Made by a program: the position numbers and the translations under genes. Shown piece after piece: positions 7,174-15,406 of a stretch of 32,252 nucleotides of DNA. The stretch's first letter is position 1. Every line of letters begins with the position of its first letter. A model generated the notes under the pieces. The model had not been told where the DNA came from. It ran no database searches and saw nothing but the letters and a program-made list of their open reading frames with translations. The DNA comes from Treponema sp. (GTDB lineage Bacteria; Spirochaetota; Spirochaetia; Treponematales; Breznakiellaceae): the NCBI GenBank assembly GCA_031266255.1, contig JAISBK010000115.1, positions 1-32,252 of the forward strand. The letters run 5' to 3'.

Positions 7174-8640
7174 ATGATGCAGGTATCTCCCCAGATGGAT
7201 AGTTCGAGTAGTTCTGTTAAGGGTATGAACGAAATGGAGCAACGTGGAGAATCCCAATCAGTTAACTCCACCAACTCCATGCAGGTTCAGGGAAAGTCCC
7301 TTAAACAGGGCAAACTTGGGGTCTTTGGCCGGATCCTTGAGGGATTGGTTCGGAATACACAAGGAGGAACTGGTTCTAAACCGGCTGTTTTGGGGAAAGT
7401 CGATGGGCAGATCTCAGAAGAAATACTCACCGATGAAGTGTTGAGGAATTCCGGTAAGAAAAATCAGAAAAAAAAGGTCAGCCTCTCCAGTGGAATAACC
7501 CAGGAAGAGGGTAAACCCCATTCTGGCGGCTTACAGGATCGCAACCGGCCAAGGGCTGATAAAACAGATCGGGGAGCGTTATTGGCGGTTCAGGGAGAAC
7601 AGGGTCGTGAACCGCTGGTTCCTCAGATACCGTTGCAGAAAAAAGACCACCTTCCGGTAAACAAGACCCATCTTGTCTTGGCCCCAGGTTCCCGGAAAGA
7701 AACCGGTTCCCCGGCTGTGCTTGTACAGACTAAGGCCACGATGCAGGAACCAGGTTCCACAAAGGATATGGCTAAGCTCAAGGCCGATAGTCGGGAAACC
7801 CTGGATCGTGCCGGTTCTGAAAAAGCAGACGCTCGCAGGATCTCTCGAATAAGTCAGCCGATACGCACAGAGGACCAGCTTAGGGTTGCTCCGGTTCTTC
7901 GGCAGCAGGCAGGGGTCAATGAAGAAGTTACCCAGAAGGGCCTCAAGGCTTTGGATTCCAAGACCCGGGATAAACGCCGGGATCGGATTGAGCTTCGGGA
8001 TATTCATTTCAGGGAAGGGGCTGCTTCGGGGTCTCTGACTTCTGGGGATGCAAAATCAGGGGTAGAAACCAAGACCCTCGAACTTACCGTTGAACTTCGT
8101 GCCGATACCCAAGATCAAAAAACGGTACTCAATGCACGAGAGCCCTCTGTCACCAGCAGTTTCGAGGATCTCCTTGCCAGGGAACTCTCCCAAAATCTCA
8201 ACGAAGCTATTGTCCGGCAAGCCCAGGTCCTGTTGCGGGACGGGGGCGAAGGAACAATACGACTTTCTCTCAGACCGGAATCTTTGGGAAATGTAAAGGT
8301 ACATCTTGAATTGGCCGACAAGAAGATAATAGGGCATATCATCGTAGAAAGTAATGAGGCGCTCCGGGCATTTGAACGGGAAATTCATTCTTTAGAACAG
8401 GCATTTAAAGATTCGGGTTTTGGTGAGACCAGTCTTGACACGGCCTTGGCATCGGGAAGTGATGCAGACCCCGGAGATTCCCAAAGAAGGGAAGCTGAAA
8501 CAGGGCCTTTCTTTTCAGAACGCTTTGCCGCTTCTACCTACGATGCAGGTTCGGAGCAGATCGGGGAATCAGGGATAAGGATGCTGGCAGCCGGAAATGG
8601 TGCTTCCCCAGAACATATCCCGATCAATATGCTGGTATAA
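7174..8640 (+). CDS. fliK: flagellar hook-length control protein FliK
   Basis: FliK is a secreted molecular ruler that ends hook growth and switches export specificity through FlhB. The protein has about 488 residues. The long N-terminal part is polar, low in hydrophobics and variable, as usual. The conserved C-terminal Flg_hook domain lies at about residues 335-420, with the signature GGEGTIRLSLRPESLGNVKVHLEL and IIVESNEALRAFEREI. The region starts GTG-ATG-ATG; AGGAGG at 7161-7166 is best spaced for the ATG at 7174, though 7171 and 7177 are possible. The same position is called tap1 in T. pallidum and flbC in Borrelia. It precedes flgD and flgE, matching its role in hook assembly. Confidence 0.85.
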   Translation: MMQVSPQMDSSSSSVKGMNEMEQRGESQSVNSTNSMQVQGKSLKQGKLGVFGRILEGLVRNTQGGTGSKPAVLGKVDGQISEEILTDEVLRNSGKKNQKKKVSLSSGITQEEGKPHSGGLQDRNRPRADKTDRGALLAVQGEQGREPLVPQIPLQKKDHLPVNKTHLVLAPGSRKETGSPAVLVQTKATMQEPGSTKDMAKLKADSRETLDRAGSEKADARRISRISQPIRTEDQLRVAPVLRQQAGVNEEVTQKGLKALDSKTRDKRRDRIELRDIHFREGAASGSLTSGDAKSGVETKTLELTVELRADTQDQKTVLNAREPSVTSSFEDLLARELSQNLNEAIVRQAQVLLRDGGEGTIRLSLRPESLGNVKVHLELADKKIIGHIIVESNEALRAFEREIHSLEQAFKDSGFGETSLDTALASGSDADPGDSQRREAETGPFFSERFAASTYDAGSEQIGESGIRMLAAGNGASPEHIPINMLV

Positions 8641-8655
8641 AGGGAGGAGCATTAG

Positions 8656-9093
8656 ATGGAGCTTCAAGCGACGCTTAGTTCACAAGAGCAGGTAGAGATT
8701 GCCCAAGCGGTGAAGGAATACAACAGCCGGATCAATCAAGGGAAGAATCCCCAGCAAAATTTGGGGAAAGACGATTTTCTCAAGATTCTTATTGCCCAGC
8801 TCTCCTATCAGGATCCTACGGCTCCTATGGAAGATAAGGAATTTATCGCTCAGATGGCCCAGTTTTCTACTTTGGATCAGATGACCAGTATGGCCACTGA
8901 TTTTTCCCGGCTTGCGGCAATCGTTTCAGGGTCCGAAGCAACCGGCGCCTTGGGAAAATCTGTAGAAGTGGCGGTAGGGGATCAGGTTGTCCTGGGTACG
9001 GTTAAGGCAGTAACCCGGGAAACGGTTCCTGAAATTTTGGTAAATGGTTCCTATTATCCGTGGGATCAGGTAATTAAGGTATTTGAGGAATAG
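8656..9093 (+). CDS. flgD: flagellar hook capping protein FlgD, short form
   Basis: FlgD sits at the tip of the growing hook and guides FlgE polymerisation. The conserved N-terminal motif is at residues 35-75 ([41 protein letters not shown]). A short C-terminal beta segment ([37 protein letters not shown]) replaces the larger FlgD Tudor/Ig domain. At 145 residues it is well below the roughly 230 of E. coli FlgD, but short forms are common in spirochaetes and Firmicutes. The start ATG has GGGAGGAG upstream. It lies 15 bases after fliK. Confidence 0.92.
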   Translation: MELQATLSSQEQVEIAQAVKEYNSRINQGKNPQQNLGKDDFLKILIAQLSYQDPTAPMEDKEFIAQMAQFSTLDQMTSMATDFSRLAAIVSGSEATGALGKSVEVAVGDQVVLGTVKAVTRETVPEILVNGSYYPWDQVIKVFEE

Positions 9094-9130
9094 TGCAAAC
9101 TAACCTTTAGGCTATGGAGTATAGTGCGAT

Positions 9131-10531
9131 ATGATGCGATCATTGTTTGCCGGCGTATCGGGCCTGCAGAATCATCAAACTCGAATGGATGTGATTGGGA
9201 ATAACATTGCCAATATTAATACGGTGGGGTTCAAGAAGGGACGGGTTAATTTTCAAGACCTGTTTTCTCAGCAGCTTCAAGGGGCGTCCCGGCCTACCGA
9301 GGACCTGGGTGGGGTAAATCCTAAAGAGGTGGGACTTGGTATGTCTGTCGCCTCTATTGATACGGTCCATACAGGGGGTTCCTTTCAAACAACAGGAGTA
9401 GGGACCGATCTGGCGATCCAAGGTACGGGTTTTTTTGTATTAAAAGAAGGGGCTAATTCCTATTATACCAGGGCAGGGGCCTTCAATACGGATGAACTAG
9501 GAACCTTGGTGAATCCTGCTAATGGGATGAAGGTGCAGGGTTGGATGGCTCAAGACATCCAGGGAGTGCAGACCCTGGATGTTTCTCGGGATGTGGAAAA
9601 CCTGATAATTCCGGTTGGGTCTAAGGATCCGGCCCGGGCTACCACTATGGTAAACTTTGCCTGTAACCTGGATAAACGGATCCCTGAAATTCCCGAAGGG
9701 GCTACTGCCTTGGATATTCAGCGGGGAACCTGGAATACGAGCATCAAGATCTACGATACTTTTGGAGAGGAGCATATCCTCCAGGTGGAGTTTACCCGGG
9801 TTCCGGGAACCGCTAACAGTTGGAATGCCACGGTGGCAGTAGATCCTCAGGCTGAGGTAAACACCAATACCGCTATAGGGATTGGGGAAGATGCTCCTGC
9901 AGCAGGGGAGGGCGCGGCCTTTACGGTGAATTTCTCCAATAACGGCACCCTCCTCAGTGCAGTAGACGGAGCCGGGAACGAATCAGGCGCGGCAGGGAAT
10001 GTGATCATGAACGTAGCCTTTGATGTGCAGAACACGGACCCTGATGCAGATGGTGCACAGGTGCGTCAAGAATTTGCCCTGAACCTCGGTACGGTGGGAG
10101 GGTTGGTCAATTCTATTACCCAATATGCGGAAGCCAGTTCCTCTAAGGCGGTGATGCAGGATGGGTACACAATGGGCTATCTGGATAATTTCAAGATCGA
10201 TGCCAGCGGGATCATCACCGGGGTCTATTCTAACGGATCTAACCGGACCATTGGTCAGATTGCCATTGCCAGTTTCACCAACCAGGGAGGTTTGGAAAAA
10301 GCCGGGGAGAACGCCTATGTGGTTTCTACCAATTCAGGTGCGGCCAACATTGGGCCTTCGGGAATTGCGGGAAAGGGCAAGATCGTTGCCGGGGCATTGG
10401 AGATGTCCAACGTGGATATGGCTGAACAGTTTACCGACATGATCGTAACCCAACGGGGGTTTCAAGCCAACTCCAGGACTATCCAGACTGCGGATCAGCT
10501 TTTGCAAGAACTGCTGAGCCTCAAGCGATAA
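9131..10531 (+). CDS. flgE: flagellar hook protein FlgE with lysinoalanine cross-link residues
   Basis: The main subunit of the hook that joins motor and periplasmic filament, 466 residues. The N-terminal rod-hook signature [32 protein letters not shown] and the C-terminal [35 protein letters not shown] pair form the D0 coiled coil. In the D2 region Lys165, Cys178 and Asn179 lie in SKDP...FACNLDKR. These match, in residue number and spacing, the Lys and Cys joined as lysinoalanine between hook subunits in T. denticola, and the adjacent Asn. This self-catalysed cross-link stiffens spirochaete hooks. Cys178 is the only cysteine visible in the protein. Two ATG codons are adjacent (9131 and 9134); the first gives the matching numbering. 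Confidence 0.95.
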   Translation: MMRSLFAGVSGLQNHQTRMDVIGNNIANINTVGFKKGRVNFQDLFSQQLQGASRPTEDLGGVNPKEVGLGMSVASIDTVHTGGSFQTTGVGTDLAIQGTGFFVLKEGANSYYTRAGAFNTDELGTLVNPANGMKVQGWMAQDIQGVQTLDVSRDVENLIIPVGSKDPARATTMVNFACNLDKRIPEIPEGATALDIQRGTWNTSIKIYDTFGEEHILQVEFTRVPGTANSWNATVAVDPQAEVNTNTAIGIGEDAPAAGEGAAFTVNFSNNGTLLSAVDGAGNESGAAGNVIMNVAFDVQNTDPDADGAQVRQEFALNLGTVGGLVNSITQYAEASSSKAVMQDGYTMGYLDNFKIDASGIITGVYSNGSNRTIGQIAIASFTNQGGLEKAGENAYVVSTNSGAANIGPSGIAGKGKIVAGALEMSNVDMAEQFTDMIVTQRGFQANSRTIQTADQLLQELLSLKR

Positions 10532-10544
10532 CGAGTGCATCTAT

Positions 10545-10742
10545 ATGATTAAAGTAACCCGACTTGACGGAACAGAGTACTATATTAACCCGCACCAGAT
10601 CGAATCCATGGAACTTAGACCGGATACGACGATTTTAATGTTATCCGGGAAGTATTTAGTGGTGCGGGAGACAGCAGTGGCAGTTATAGAGCGCATTATT
10701 GCATACCGTCGGCAGATAGGCGCCTTCAAAAACGAGGAGTAA
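10545..10742 (+). CDS. flbD: FlbD family flagellar protein
   Basis: A small protein of 65 residues with the family signature MIKVTRLDGTEYYINPHQIESMELRPDTTI and GKYLVVRET. FlbD proteins are found between flgE and motA in spirochaetes and many Firmicutes; their function is poorly defined. This is not the Caulobacter sigma-54 activator of the same name. It starts 13 bases after flgE without a clear ribosome site, so translation is probably coupled to flgE. motA follows after 8 bases. Confidence 0.9.
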   Translation: MIKVTRLDGTEYYINPHQIESMELRPDTTILMLSGKYLVVRETAVAVIERIIAYRRQIGAFKNEE

Positions 10743-10750
10743 ATACCTTT

Positions 10751-11533
10751 ATGAATCTTTCGACCATAATTGGAATAGTCGGTTGTTTTGCTATGGTTGT
10801 TATGGCTATTTTCACCTCCGGCGGTTCCATCATATTATACCTTGATTTTCCTTCGTTCTTGATGACCGTGGTTGGTTCGTATCTGGCCCTTTTTATCTTT
10901 TGCTCTGTTCAGGAAACCATCGGGCTTTTTGCCACCATAGGGCTCAGTATGAAGCAGGCGGCGTTTAACGAGGAGGGGGTCATCACCAAGCTTCTTGCCT
11001 TTTCCGACAAGGCGAGGCGGGAAGGACTCTTGGCTTTGGAAGAAGAATTAGAAGACCTGGACGATGAGTTTATGAAGAAGGGGATGCGCCTGGTGGTAGA
11101 CGGTACTGATGGGGCAATCATTCGGGAACTGATGGAGAATGAGTTGAGTCAAATCCAGGAACGGCATATGAATAAAATCTCCGTGGTCAATATGTGGGGT
11201 ACGGTGGCTCCAGGACTTGGGATGATAGGAACCGTAGTTGGTCTCATCGCCATGTTAAAAAACTTGGAAGACAAAAGCGCCTTGGGGCCTAATATGGCAG
11301 TTGCCCTGTTGACCACCCTCTACGGGGCTTTGATTGCCAACATAGTGGCGATCCCCCTGGCGGGAAAACTAAAAGCCCGAGATGCTCTGGAAGTCAAAGT
11401 CAAGGAAATGGAAATTGAGGGGATTCTATCGATTCAAGCCGGGGAAAATACCCGGGTTTTGGCTACGAAGCTCCTTTCTTATCTTAACCCAATCCTTCGG
11501 AAGAAAGTGGAACAAGAAGTGCTGAGGGATTAG
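10751..11533 (+). CDS. motA: flagellar motor stator protein MotA
   Basis: An inner membrane proton-channel subunit of the stator, 260 residues. Four membrane helices are visible: two at the N-terminus (about 3-25 and 33-55), and two around VNMWGTVAPGLGMIGTVVGLIAML and MAVALLTTLYGALIANIVAIPLAG. The conserved prolines in VAPGLG and AIPLAG, which correspond to E. coli Pro173 and Pro222, are present. The cytoplasmic loop between helices 2 and 3 contains the charged segment that faces FliG. It is followed by motB, its obligate partner. Confidence 0.95.
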   Translation: MNLSTIIGIVGCFAMVVMAIFTSGGSIILYLDFPSFLMTVVGSYLALFIFCSVQETIGLFATIGLSMKQAAFNEEGVITKLLAFSDKARREGLLALEEELEDLDDEFMKKGMRLVVDGTDGAIIRELMENELSQIQERHMNKISVVNMWGTVAPGLGMIGTVVGLIAMLKNLEDKSALGPNMAVALLTTLYGALIANIVAIPLAGKLKARDALEVKVKEMEIEGILSIQAGENTRVLATKLLSYLNPILRKKVEQEVLRD

Positions 11534-11592
11534 TGTGGTTTGTTTCTGTTTCTCGATGGTTATAGGGATGATAAAGGGTAAAGAAGGATAAT

Positions 11593-12321
11593 ATGGCACG
11601 GAAAAAAAAAGAAGCGGAAGCCGCAAAAGGGGACTGGATCGTAACCTATTCTGACATGGTTACCTTGTTGCTCTGTTTCTTTGTCGCTCTTTTTGATGCA
11701 AGTGAAGTAGATCCCGGGCAAATGTCCGCGTTGCTTTCTGCACTCTCTAATATAGGGATGGGGTCTTCCACCGGAGGAGAGACCTTATCCGCGGGTAAAA
11801 GTGTGGAGTTGGGGAATACCATTAATTCCTTGCCCTCTATGGATAGAGGGCGGTTTTTAGGTCAGGCCCTGCGACGGGCGATGAGTCTTTTTAGTCCAGA
11901 AGTAAAATCGAATAAGATCCGGATCACCCATGATGAACGGGGACTGGTCATTAATCTTGCATCGGATGCTTTTTTTGCGCCTGCCAGTGCCAGAATAAAC
12001 ATAGAAGAAACCCGGGATATACTGGTTCGGTTGGCAGGACTTTTTAATTCCGAGGAAGTCCAGGGTAGAAAATTCAGGATTGAAGGGCATACTGATGCGG
12101 TTCCGGTAGATCCGGAGGGTCCTTGGGAATCGAACTGGGAACTTTCCACTGCCCGGTCTATCGCGGTGTTGCATTATCTAACGGATTTAGGGGTCGAAGA
12201 AAAACGTTTTCAGGTGGCAGGCTTTGCCGATACTATGCCGATAAGTAAAAATGACACGCCGGAAGGCCGGGCCTATAATCGGCGGGTAGATATCATTATA
12301 TTGGATGATGGGCACTTATAA
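11593..12321 (+). CDS. motB: flagellar motor stator protein MotB
   Basis: The peptidoglycan-anchored stator subunit, 242 residues. A Lys-rich N-terminus precedes one membrane helix that begins YSDMVTLLLCFFVALF. Asp21 in this motif is the proton-carrying aspartate (E. coli Asp32). The C-terminal OmpA-like domain (about 110-240) has FRIEGHTDAVPV and NRRVDIII, the peptidoglycan-binding signatures. The start ATG has AAGGA upstream. It lies 59 bases after motA, a slightly longer gap than its neighbours. Confidence 0.95.
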   Translation: MARKKKEAEAAKGDWIVTYSDMVTLLLCFFVALFDASEVDPGQMSALLSALSNIGMGSSTGGETLSAGKSVELGNTINSLPSMDRGRFLGQALRRAMSLFSPEVKSNKIRITHDERGLVINLASDAFFAPASARINIEETRDILVRLAGLFNSEEVQGRKFRIEGHTDAVPVDPEGPWESNWELSTARSIAVLHYLTDLGVEEKRFQVAGFADTMPISKNDTPEGRAYNRRVDIIILDDGHL

Positions 12322-12326
12322 CCAAG

Positions 12327-12354
12327 TTTGTATAAAATAGTATTTTGGTATAAA
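12327..12354 (+). promoter_or_regulatory. possible internal extended -10 promoter before fliL
   Basis: TGG-TATAAA (12346-12354) is an extended -10 element; the -35 region (TTTGTA, 12327-12332) is poor. The perfect palindrome AAAATA-G-TATTTT (12334-12346) overlaps it, and ACCAA (12321-12325) with TTGGT (12345-12349) makes a wider inverted repeat. It lies in the 63-base AT-rich gap between motB and fliL and could boost distal expression. Confidence 0.35.
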
Positions 12355-12384
12355 GTAAAGATATTGAAATGGAGGTAACAGGGC

Positions 12385-12942
12385 ATGGCTGAGGAACAAG
12401 CAACTGAGAATCTGGAAGAGGGTTCTCCAGAGGAAGGGGGAGCTGCTAAGAAAAAATCTTCCCGCTTAATCGCTTTTTTGCCTCATGTGCTTAAATTTGT
12501 AGCGATAGGACTGGGAGCACTGATACTTATCGTAACGGTAGTGGTGATTACCTTTAGCATTCTCAATAAAGGAGGAAGATCTCAGACCGTAGTTCCTGAG
12601 AATTCCCCGTATATTGGGACCAGGCCCCAATATTCTATGTTTAGCGCCATTGGTTTGATCCGGACACGTACCAAGGATCCGACTCCTTATGGGGTGGTGG
12701 TAGAAATGATTATTGGGTATGATTTAAATAATGCTCAGGCTGCTACAGAATTAACCGGACGGTTATATGAATTGCGGGACTTTGTGCGCAGTTATTTCAG
12801 CAGTAAATATGCAGAGGAACTGTTGCCTGAAAATGAGGCCAGGTTAAAACAGGAGATCATAGAACTCCTCAATACCCGGGTGCTTAATACCGCAAAGGTA
12901 CGAACGATCTTGTTTAATCAGCTTGACGCCATGGAGATGTAG
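12385..12942 (+). CDS. fliL: flagellar basal body-associated protein FliL
   Basis: A membrane protein that surrounds the stator and stabilises its active form, 185 residues. An acidic, Lys-containing cytoplasmic N-terminus (about 30 residues) precedes one membrane helix (about 36-60, FVAIGLGALILIVTVVVITFSIL). A periplasmic stomatin-like domain follows, ending with ELRDFVRSYFSSKYAEELLPENEARLKQEIIELLNTRVLNTAKVRTILFNQLDAM. The final helix pattern is typical of FliL. The start ATG has GGAGG upstream. The following gap to fliM is the longest in the operon. Confidence 0.92.
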   Translation: MAEEQATENLEEGSPEEGGAAKKKSSRLIAFLPHVLKFVAIGLGALILIVTVVVITFSILNKGGRSQTVVPENSPYIGTRPQYSMFSAIGLIRTRTKDPTPYGVVVEMIIGYDLNNAQAATELTGRLYELRDFVRSYFSSKYAEELLPENEARLKQEIIELLNTRVLNTAKVRTILFNQLDAMEM

Positions 12943-12978
12943 GGCACATGGATTGCTGGGGGGCTTTGAAAGCGTCTA

Positions 12979-13046
12979 ATGGGTTATTGGTGTATAGAGA
13001 GGTAACCCGTCAAACGTTTGAGGTTGGTTTACTGTTTTACCGGGTT
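12979..13046 (+). promoter_or_regulatory. competing inverted repeats in the fliL-fliM gap
   Basis: TAACCC(G) at 13003-13009 can pair either with GGGTTA upstream (12981-12986, extended by flanking pairs to about 8) or with CGGGTT downstream (13041-13046). The two folds are mutually exclusive. The perfect 10-base palindrome CAAACGTTTG (13011-13020) lies between them. This geometry is like that of an attenuator or switch; function is inference. Confidence 0.4.
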
Positions 13047-13063
13047 GTAAAGGAAAGAGACTG

Positions 13064-13092
13064 AGCCGAACACGCGGTACGGGTGTTCGGCT
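13064..13092 (+). promoter_or_regulatory. strong hairpin between fliL and fliM
   Basis: AGCCGAACAC (13064-13073) and GTGTTCGGCT (13083-13092) form a perfect 10-bp stem around a 9-base loop. No T-run follows, so it is not a plain intrinsic terminator. It could stabilise one side of a processed transcript or pause polymerase. Confidence 0.6.
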
Positions 13093-13102
13093 GAATTGAG
13101 GT

Positions 13103-13136
13103 AATCGAATCGGGGTAACCTAGATACCATTCGATT
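13103..13136 (+). promoter_or_regulatory. second bulged hairpin just upstream of fliM
   Basis: AATCGAAT (13103-13110) pairs with ATTCGATT (13129-13136). After a CGG bulge, GGTA (13114-13117) pairs with TACC (13125-13128), closing a 7-base loop. This gives 12 base pairs, ending 33 bases before the fliM start. It could be an RNA structure or a protein-binding palindrome. Confidence 0.5.
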
Positions 13137-13169
13137 GAATTTTCATAAGAGGTGGTTTAGAATACGGAT

Positions 13170-14201
13170 ATGACTGAAGTTCTTTCTCAAAATGAAATAG
13201 ATCAGTTACTAAGTGCTATCAATGCTGGAGATACCGAAACTGAGGATTTCAAGCCCGCGGCAGATATCCGTAAAATAAAGATATATGATTTTAAGCGGCC
13301 TGATAAATTCTCTAAAGAGCAGATCCGAACGGTTTCAATCATGCATGAGACCTTTGCCCGGCTCACCACGACGGCCCTTTCCGCAAATCTGCGGAGTATG
13401 GTCCATGTCCATGTGGCATCGGTGGATCAGCTCACCTATGAGGAATTTATTCGCTCTATTCCGACCCCCACTACCCTGGCAATTATCAATATGGATCCTT
13501 TAAAGGGGAATGCTATTCTTGAAATTGATCCGGCCATAACCTTTTCTATTATTGACCGTCTCTTTGGTGGGACCGGGGTAGGTACCAAGGCCCAGCATGA
13601 ACTTACGGATATTGAGACATCGGTTATGGAAGGAATTATTGTGAGGATATTGGGGAATATGCGGGAGGCATGGACCACGGTAATAGACCTGCGGCCCAGG
13701 CTTGGTCAGATCGATACCAATCCTCAATTTGCCCAGATCGTACCTCCTACGGAAATGGTGGTGCTTGTTACTTTGGAGACTAAGGTAGGCGAGGTGGAGG
13801 GTATGATGAATTTCTGTATACCCTACCTGACTATTGAGCCGATAATCGGTAAACTTTCGGCCCAGTTCTGGTATTCCGCGGTCACGCGAAGGGGAACCAC
13901 AGAGAATCTGAATATCCTCAAGGAAAAGTTGGCAAGCGTCGATGTTAATGTAGTAGCTGAAATAGGGACGATTCAAGTACCGATACGGGATGTATTGAAT
14001 CTTCAAGCAGGGGATGTGATCTGTTTATACGATACCAAGGTGGGAGATCCTTATTCCCTCAATATTGGTAACAAAAAAAAGTTTCTGTGTCGGCCAGGGA
14101 TTATTGGAAAAAAAATGGCGGTACAGGTTATTAAAAAGGTAGCGGAGATCAAACAAGAAGATTTTATAGAGTTTGCGTCTGAAGGGGAGGAAACGATATG
14201 A
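13170..14201 (+). CDS. fliM: flagellar motor switch protein FliM
   Basis: The C-ring protein that receives the chemotaxis signal, 343 residues. The N-terminal LSQNEIDQLLSAI (5-17) is the CheY-phosphate binding motif. The middle domain carries the GGTG loop (in RLFGGTGVG) and the C-terminal SpoA domain lies at about 255-340 (VNVVAEIGTIQVPIRDVLNLQAGDVICLYD). The start ATG is preceded by AGAGGTGG, but about 15 bases away, farther than usual. The stop overlaps fliY by four bases, consistent with assembly of FliM and FliY in one ring. Confidence 0.95.
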   Translation: MTEVLSQNEIDQLLSAINAGDTETEDFKPAADIRKIKIYDFKRPDKFSKEQIRTVSIMHETFARLTTTALSANLRSMVHVHVASVDQLTYEEFIRSIPTPTTLAIINMDPLKGNAILEIDPAITFSIIDRLFGGTGVGTKAQHELTDIETSVMEGIIVRILGNMREAWTTVIDLRPRLGQIDTNPQFAQIVPPTEMVVLVTLETKVGEVEGMMNFCIPYLTIEPIIGKLSAQFWYSAVTRRGTTENLNILKEKLASVDVNVVAEIGTIQVPIRDVLNLQAGDVICLYDTKVGDPYSLNIGNKKKFLCRPGIIGKKMAVQVIKKVAEIKQEDFIEFASEGEETI

Positions 14202-15247
14202 GTGATGGCACACTTTCGCAGGCTGAACTTGATGCATTATTGGCCGGGGGAGGTGAGAGTTCGGTAACGGTTGCAGGGGGTAACACCCACGAACTGCACG
14301 TGTTGCAAGATTTTCTTGTTTCTTCGGTGGATAGCCTGAGTACTAATTTTGCCCAATTGACTGCCACTGAAGTCTCCTTCAAAGGACCTGAGGTATCCTT
14401 CACCAACCAGGATACGTTACTTGAACAGCTTCCTGATATCGTTACGGTGGTTAAAGCGGATTTTAATGCGGGCTTCCCTGGTGAACACCTATTTATTATG
14501 GGGGAGAACACGGCTAAGGCCATTGCGGCACGTATGACTCAAGAAGAGGATATTCAGATGGACGCTATGGCCCTCTCGGTAATTGGAGAGTTGGTGTCTA
14601 ATCTGGTGGGAACCCAAATTACGGCGTTAACTAAACAGACCGGTAACAAGTCAATTGCATCGGTTTCTCCTGAGGCAAGTAATGTACCTAAAGCGGTAGC
14701 TGCCTTACCGCGAGGTGATTTTTTAAGCGCACTCTATCAGCTTGATCTAGGAGATGGAACTACACACCAATTATGGGAAATATATGGTTCTCGTGTATCA
14801 GAAAGTATTGCCCGTTCATTGAGCGAGATTAACGCCCCACCTGCTGTATCTCCGCCACATCAAGAGAACAGGGCTATGTCTGGTAGAGGAGGGGGGATGT
14901 CAGGAATGGGTAATAGTGGAATGATAGGGCAGCCGACGCAGGTACAATCAGTACAGTTTCCCGGCCTTACCCCGCACCAAACGGCTCAAGAGCAAGGAAA
15001 CATCGGTCTTATCATGGATGTTTTCATGGAGATGACCGTAGAGTTGGGGCGTACCAAGAAACTTATCAAGGAAATTTTGGGAATGGGTGAAGGTACAATC
15101 ATTGAGTTGGATAAACTTGCCGGTGAACCGGTGGATATTTTAGTAAATCATAAACTTATTGCTAAAGGTGAAGTGGTAGTTATTGATGAAAATTTCGGTG
15201 TTCGGGTCACAGAAATTGTTTCTTCGGTAGAACGTATACATGAGTGA
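14198..15247 (+). CDS. fliY: flagellar motor switch protein FliY (FliN-type)
   Basis: A C-ring protein of 349 residues. The N-terminal LSQAELDALLAGG resembles the FliM CheY-binding motif. A CheC-like middle region spans about 30-210, a Gly/Met-rich linker about 225-255, and the C-terminal FliN/SpoA domain about 265-349 (LIMDVFMEMTVELGRTKKLIKEILGMGEGTIIELDKLAGEPVDILVN). This long form is FliY rather than the roughly 137-residue FliN. The CheC phosphatase signature is not clean: the visible SVIGELVSN has three rather than two residues between Glu and Asn, so CheY phosphatase activity is uncertain. It is coupled to fliM by an ATGA overlap. Confidence 0.9.
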   Translation: MSDGTLSQAELDALLAGGGESSVTVAGGNTHELHVLQDFLVSSVDSLSTNFAQLTATEVSFKGPEVSFTNQDTLLEQLPDIVTVVKADFNAGFPGEHLFIMGENTAKAIAARMTQEEDIQMDAMALSVIGELVSNLVGTQITALTKQTGNKSIASVSPEASNVPKAVAALPRGDFLSALYQLDLGDGTTHQLWEIYGSRVSESIARSLSEINAPPAVSPPHQENRAMSGRGGGMSGMGNSGMIGQPTQVQSVQFPGLTPHQTAQEQGNIGLIMDVFMEMTVELGRTKKLIKEILGMGEGTIIELDKLAGEPVDILVNHKLIAKGEVVVIDENFGVRVTEIVSSVERIHE

Positions 15248-15269
15248 TCTGGTTTGAACCGTGGCAGTG

Positions 15270-15288
15270 CATCGTTTCGTAAGCGATG
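15270..15288 (+). promoter_or_regulatory. small hairpin between fliY and fliO
   Basis: CATCGTT (15270-15276) and AGCGATG (15282-15288) form seven pairs, one a G-U, around a 5-base loop. It lies in a 159-base gap with no other feature seen apart from a G-rich ribosome site near 15371-15377. There is no T-run. Confidence 0.35.
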
Positions 15289-15406
15289 ATTGTCAGCATG
15301 TATTTATGCAAAAGGAAGCACTTTTCTCCATCTAGGATAGGCTTGGTGTTGGTTTTTGTAGTTCATTGGGGAGGGGGAAAAACTGGGATACGTTCGTATA
15401 ATTACA

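Noticed and set aside
6906-7202. 98-codon frame spanning the flbB-fliK junction
   Set aside because: It lies mostly inside flbB in another frame and has Arg/Ser/Leu-rich shadow composition; no ribosome site.
14198-15247. Active CheC-type CheY phosphatase site in FliY
   Set aside because: The visible candidate has E-x3-N instead of E-x2-N, so I did not claim phosphatase activity.
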